Assembly (NCBI RefSeq): GCF_000259505.1
Contig: NZ_AJMM01000029.1
Span: forward strand, 1-59,019
DNA length: 59,019 nucleotides
From: Streptococcus sp. SK643
GTDB lineage: Bacteria > Bacillota > Bacilli > Lactobacillales > Streptococcaceae
Direction: 5' to 3'
Part shown: positions 55,627-59,019 of the stretch, piece by piece
Layout of the letters: each line of letters starts with the position of its first letter
How positions within the stretch are numbered: position 1 is the stretch's first letter
Made by a program: the position numbers and the translations under genes
Notes under the pieces: model-generated
Seen by the model: the letters and a program-made list of their open reading frames with translations, nothing else
What the model was told of the DNA's origin: nothing
The model's database searches: none

Positions 55627-55655
55627 ATTATATCATGCCAGATTTATATCATCAA
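55627..55655 (-). promoter_or_regulatory. Fst toxin promoter
   Basis: TTGATG, 17-base spacer, TATAAT on the minus strand; transcript starts about 30 bases before the ATG. Confidence 0.82.
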
Positions 55656-55751
55656 CATCGCTTAATTCTTGGAATAGATAGACTTAGATACACAAATAAC
55701 CTTACTAGCAAAGCTCTATACAAACCCAGAAATCAACGTTTTAAGACAAAG

Positions 55752-55775
55752 CAAAAAGCCCACTGTTGTAGGCTT
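55752..55775 (-). terminator. rpsD terminator
   Basis: AAAGCCTAC ... GTGGGCTTTTTGC on the minus strand. Confidence 0.75.
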
Positions 55776-55796
55776 TCTGTAAGATATTTCTTAAAA

Positions 55797-56408
55797 TTAA
55801 AGCATTTTGTTGTAGAATTCAACGACAAGTGCTTCGTTGATTTCTGGGTTGATTTCGTCGCGTTCTGGCAAGCGAGTCAATGAACCTTCCAATTTTTCAG
55901 CGTCGAATGATACGAATGCTGGACGTCCAAGAGTAGCTTCTACTGCTTCAAGGATAGCTGGAACTTTCAATGATTTTTCACGAACTGAGATCACTTGACC
56001 TGGAGTTACGCGGTATGATGGGATATCAACGCGTTTTCCGTCAACAAGGATGTGACCGTGGTTTACGAATTGACGAGCTTGACGACGAGTAGTCGCAAGA
56101 CCAAGACGGTAAACAACGTTATCCAAACGACGTTCCAAAAGAAGCATGAAGTTGAAACCTAGGATTCCGCCTTTGATTTTTGTAGCTTGTACGAACAAGT
56201 TACGGAATTGTTTTTCACCTACACCGTAAGTGAAACGAAGTTTTTGTTTTTCAGCCAATTGCAAACCGTATTCTGACAATTTAGAACGGTTGTTTGGTCC
56301 GTGTTGTCCTGGTACGTAGTTACGACGTGCTAATTCTTTACCTGTACCTGTAAGTGAAAGGCCAAGGCGACGAGCTTGTTTCCAAGATGGTCCTGTATAA
56401 CGTGACAT
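55797..56408 (-). CDS. rpsD: 30S ribosomal protein S4
   Basis: 203 residues, standard. Primary 16S rRNA-binding protein; C-terminal S4 domain ([35 protein letters not shown]). CAGGAGGACATTC before the ATG. Alone, not in the spc/alpha operon, as usual for Firmicutes, with a long leader. Confidence 0.97.
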   Translation of the reverse strand: MSRYTGPSWKQARRLGLSLTGTGKELARRNYVPGQHGPNNRSKLSEYGLQLAEKQKLRFTYGVGEKQFRNLFVQATKIKGGILGFNFMLLLERRLDNVVYRLGLATTRRQARQFVNHGHILVDGKRVDIPSYRVTPGQVISVREKSLKVPAILEAVEATLGRPAFVSFDAEKLEGSLTRLPERDEINPEINEALVVEFYNKML

Positions 56409-56561
56409 GTGAATGTCCTCCTGATATAAATAATATTTCGGTGGAAATAGTCACTTAGAAAGCCCTGATTCGTGCAGATGCCCTTCGCCTAAACAGCCAA
56501 GGTTACTTATCATAAGACACCTGTTGACGAGCTTCATGCTTTCCTGCTGATATTTCACACA
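56409..56561 (-). promoter_or_regulatory. rpsD leader, probable S4 autoregulatory RNA
   Basis: About 150-base untranslated leader between the promoter and rpsD, with pairable segments (GGCTGTTTAGGCGAAGGGC, GAATCAGGGC, GTGACTATTTCCACC). In Firmicutes S4 represses its own message through a structured rpsD leader; this leader is of the right size and place. I did not fold it. Confidence 0.55.
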
Positions 56562-56567
56562 AAATCC

Positions 56568-56596
56568 ATTTTACCATGAATGGCTAGATTTGTAAA
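56568..56596 (-). promoter_or_regulatory. rpsD promoter
   Basis: TTTACA, 17-base spacer, TGG-TAAAAT (extended -10) on the minus strand. Confidence 0.78.
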
Positions 56597-56602
56597 GGAG
56601 TT

Positions 56603-57655
56603 TTAAGCTTTATTTTCATTGCCAGAGAGCTTAAGAAGGAGGGTAAAGGTACTTCCTAGGCCGTACTGACTGCTGACTGTGATTTCCCCACCCAATTGAT
56701 GGGCCAATTCACGCGCAATCGCAAGACCCAAGCCATGACCACCTGTTTTCATGTTACGCGAAGTTTCAACACGATAAAGGCGTTTGAAAATATTCTCCAA
56801 ATCCTCTGGGGCAATCCCCTGTCCCTCATCGGTCACACTGATTGAAAGCTGGTTCTTCTCCAGCTTAGCTACCACCTCCAGCTTGGTTCCTGGAGACGAG
56901 TATTTAAAAGCGTTATTGACCAGATTCACCAAGATACGAGAAAGTTTGGCATAATCTCCCTCAATCCGGGCAGACTCTGGGATTACCTGCAAATGGACAT
57001 CTCGCTCCTCCTGCTCAATCAAGAACTGAAATTCACTCATGCACTCAATCAAGAGCTGGTCCAGAAAAATACTGTCCTTTCTGGTCGTTTCCATCTGATT
57101 TCTAGCTGTATTTAGAGTCAAAAAATTCAACTCTTCAACCAGTTTATTGAGTCTTTCCGTCTGACGCCCAATGGTTGCTAGATAGTGGTCCTGTTCTCCT
57201 TCCTTGATAACCCCATCCAAAATCCCTTCTACCGTCGCTTGAATCGAAGTAATGGGGGTCTTGATATCATGAGATAGCTGGGCAATCATCAAGCCCTTTT
57301 CTCGTTCGCTTTCTTCCAAGGAATCAAAGGTGGCCTGCAAATCATGGGACATTTCATTGAAAGCTTGGCCTAATTGCTGAAATTCTACAGGTCCTTGAAC
57401 CTCCAGACTTGATGGAAAATCCTTGTCCGCTACCCGCTTGGCATGTTCCTTGAGTTTGCCCAACGACGTAAATACAGGCGACAGGAGAAAGAGACTAATC
57501 CCAGCACCGACAAGGCTGGCAACGATGGTCATTCCAAGCAAAAAGTAAATCTCGCTTTTCGCAATCAGCATTTTTTGAACAGCCCAAAAAACCACGATAA
57601 TCGTTAGGAGTGTTGAAATGACATACCCCACTAAAATATAACTTTTTAATTTCAT
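56603..57655 (-). CDS. sensor histidine kinase, SaeS/HK08-like
   Basis: 350 residues. Two helices (about 8-25, 35-55) with almost no external loop, HAMP linker, H-box LSHDIKTPITSIQAT, N-box NNAFKYS and G-boxes DEGQGIAPEDL and GGHGLGLAIAREL. Intramembrane-sensing type. Pairs with the response regulator by a 4-bp ATGA overlap. In pneumococcus the pair next to rpsD and pavB is TCS08, related to SaeRS, and controls adhesins. Confidence 0.92.
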   Translation of the reverse strand: MKLKSYILVGYVISTLLTIIVVFWAVQKMLIAKSEIYFLLGMTIVASLVGAGISLFLLSPVFTSLGKLKEHAKRVADKDFPSSLEVQGPVEFQQLGQAFNEMSHDLQATFDSLEESEREKGLMIAQLSHDIKTPITSIQATVEGILDGVIKEGEQDHYLATIGRQTERLNKLVEELNFLTLNTARNQMETTRKDSIFLDQLLIECMSEFQFLIEQEERDVHLQVIPESARIEGDYAKLSRILVNLVNNAFKYSSPGTKLEVVAKLEKNQLSISVTDEGQGIAPEDLENIFKRLYRVETSRNMKTGGHGLGLAIARELAHQLGGEITVSSQYGLGSTFTLLLKLSGNENKA

Positions 57656-58350
57656 TGACTACCTCGCGCTTTCTCAATTTTGTAGCCCAAACCCCAGACG
57701 GTTTTGATGGTCGGTGTTTCTGCGCTGGCATGTTTAGCCAACTCCTGTCGAAGAGCATGGATATGAACATTCAAGGTATTGGTATCATCCACATAGTCTT
57801 CTTGCCAGACCTTTTCATAGAGGTCTGTCTTAGAGAAAACCCGCTCTGGATTGCTGGCTAGAAGCCATAGAAGTTCGAAGGATTTGACTGTCAAATCAAG
57901 CGCCACATCTCCGACTTGGACCTCATGACTACCGTGATTCATCCGTAAATCCCCGAGACTGACGACTTCTGTCTCACCTCCACGATGAAGGCGACGCAAG
58001 ATATTGTGGACACGCAAAACCAGCTCACGAGGGCTAAAGGGCTTGGCAATAAAGTCATCTGCCCCTAAGCTCAGGCCATAAATCTTGTCCTGCTCGCTAG
58101 TCTTAGCCGTGATAAAGAGAAAAGGCTGATCTGGAGATTGATACTGAACCTCACTAATCAAATCATAACCATCCATCCGAGGCATCATGATATCTGTAAT
58201 AATCAAATCAATTGGTTTTCGCTTGAAGATTTCTAAGGCCTCTACTCCATCATGGGCCACCAAAACCTGATATCCTGCCTGAACCAGATAACGTTGATGA
58301 ATATCTGTGATTTCTACCTCGTCGTCAACGAGTAAAATTGTCTTTCCCAT
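57652..58350 (-). CDS. OmpR-family response regulator, SaeR/RR08-like
   Basis: 232 residues. Receiver domain with phosphoacceptor Asp in LIITDIMMPRMDGY (about residue 51) and the switch Lys in FIAKPFSPREL; then a winged-helix domain ending in IKTVWGLGYKIEK. Start chosen at MGKTILLVDDE, with AAAGGAGA before it; the frame is open 16 codons upstream but runs through the operator palindrome. Confidence 0.94.
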   Translation of the reverse strand: MGKTILLVDDEVEITDIHQRYLVQAGYQVLVAHDGVEALEIFKRKPIDLIITDIMMPRMDGYDLISEVQYQSPDQPFLFITAKTSEQDKIYGLSLGADDFIAKPFSPRELVLRVHNILRRLHRGGETEVVSLGDLRMNHGSHEVQVGDVALDLTVKSFELLWLLASNPERVFSKTDLYEKVWQEDYVDDTNTLNVHIHALRQELAKHASAETPTIKTVWGLGYKIEKARGSQ

Positions 58351-58372
58351 CTGTCTCTCCTTTGAAAAAAAC

Positions 58373-58399
58373 AGTGCTATACCACAATAGTATAACACT
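58373..58399. promoter_or_regulatory. palindrome over the response regulator promoter
   Basis: AGTGCTATAC, 7 bases, GTATAACACT: 10-base arms, one mismatch, covering the likely -10 box TATACT (58389-58394). Candidate autoregulatory site. Confidence 0.5.
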
Positions 58400-58473
58400 A
58401 TTTTTATCTCTTTACGAACATTCTAAACGATATCTGGATTTTTCATATCCTAGATAGAAAGTCTGTAGCTAGA

Positions 58474-59019
58474 CTAGTCATTTTCCTCTTTTTTAGCTTT
58501 CAAACCGAGTCCACCTAGCAGTCCAGCAAAGGCGAGTCCAAAGAATCCAATAGTAGCCATTGATGTTTGGGCTTCACCAGTATATGGAAGCATGGCTTTT
58601 TGGTCTTTCATTTGAGTAGCCATCATTGGACTTGACACCTTATTATTGGATACCACCTTGCCTTCATCAGGCATTTTGCTTGAGGTTGCTGCCACTTGAT
58701 CTTGCTTCATACTTGGAGTTGCCATTGGCTGACTAGTATTCATGGTTTTGTTCTGCTCTTTGTTAGGCATCATCTTATCTTGGCTAGCAGCTGGCATTTG
58801 AGATTTCATCGGATTGAGGGACTTATACCCATTCAAGTTCACTGTCAATTCTTTAGTCGCTACAAGGTTGCTCAAGTCGGCCTTGCCATCTTTGGCACCG
58901 TACACCTTGATGGTAGCTTTATAGCTTTGAGTGCCGTTTTGTTTCAACAAGTCAAGCAATTCTTTGTCAGATTTGCCTTGGGTACCTGCCAAGTCCACTT
59001 CATAGAAGTAGAGGTCTTT
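58474..59019 (-). CDS. C-terminal end of LPXTG cell-wall surface protein, PavB-like
   Basis: Partial: the frame runs off the window end, so the N-terminus is missing. Visible: the end of a SSURE-type fibronectin-binding repeat (KDLYFYEVDLAGTQG, KATIKVYGAKDGK), a roughly 75-residue linker with 12 methionines, sortase signal LPYTGE, hydrophobic helix and basic tail KAKKEEND. Attached to peptidoglycan by sortase A. In pneumococcus PavB lies next to TCS08 as here, and is regulated by it. Confidence 0.88.
   Translation of the reverse strand, partial: KDLYFYEVDLAGTQGKSDKELLDLLKQNGTQSYKATIKVYGAKDGKADLSNLVATKELTVNLNGYKSLNPMKSQMPAASQDKMMPNKEQNKTMNTSQPMATPSMKQDQVAATSSKMPDEGKVVSNNKVSSPMMATQMKDQKAMLPYTGEAQTSMATIGFFGLAFAGLLGGLGLKAKKEEND

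Noticed and set aside
55611..55883. 90-residue plus-strand frame near rpsD
   Set aside because: Overlaps the toxin promoter and antisense of rpsD; no ribosome site.

Overview
The window reads as chromosome of a Mitis-group Streptococcus (S. mitis / S. pneumoniae / S. pseudopneumoniae / S. oralis type). Low G+C, strong AAGGAGG-type ribosome sites, a BOX element (47909-48013), the maltose locus malPQ/malXCDAR, patAB, hexA(mutS), pbp1b and a two-component pair followed by a PavB-like LPXTG protein all fit this group. No rRNA or tRNA gene was seen.

Layout. 1-11100: a mostly minus-strand housekeeping block (cytidine-deaminase-like protein, gltX, pgi, a class I amidotransferase, the patA-patB multidrug exporter with a leader hairpin, mutS, argR). 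11200-15700: plus-strand argS, a junction packed with inverted repeats, a small membrane protein, gpsA and galU. 15781-15870: a type II-A CRISPR tracrRNA on the minus strand, with no cas gene or CRISPR array anywhere in the window. 15938-26522: rhomboid protease, 5-formyl-THF cyclo-ligase, the acetyl branch of diaminopimelate/lysine synthesis (dapH and deacetylase), an EamA transporter, pbp1b, divergent tyrS, and an unusual P-type ATPase with its small partner. 26674-37822: rlmA(II) and the full maltodextrin regulon, with divergent malQP and malXCD promoters over MalR operators. 37852-45230: a YitT-family protein, aspS, and a ten-gene membrane/ABC/CPBP-protease operon led by a coiled-coil membrane protein and a Cro/CI regulator. 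45281-51850: hisS, an MFS transporter with BOX in its leader, an Rgg regulator, a SufT-like protein, ilvD, rpmF and rpmG.

51850-59019 looks like a chromosomal junction: an unknown membrane protein, a 5'-truncated hsdM remnant, xpaC-telA, a complete Fst-type type I toxin-antitoxin locus (31-residue toxin plus antisense RNA), rpsD with a structured leader, the SaeRS/TCS08-like two-component system and the C-terminal end of a PavB-like surface protein cut by the window edge.

The two most notable items are RNA-level and are not found by looking for long ORFs: the solitary tracrRNA between galU and the rhomboid gene, and the Fst/Ldr-type toxin-antitoxin locus between xpaC and rpsD. Statements about gene order in pneumococcus are from memory; no database was searched.
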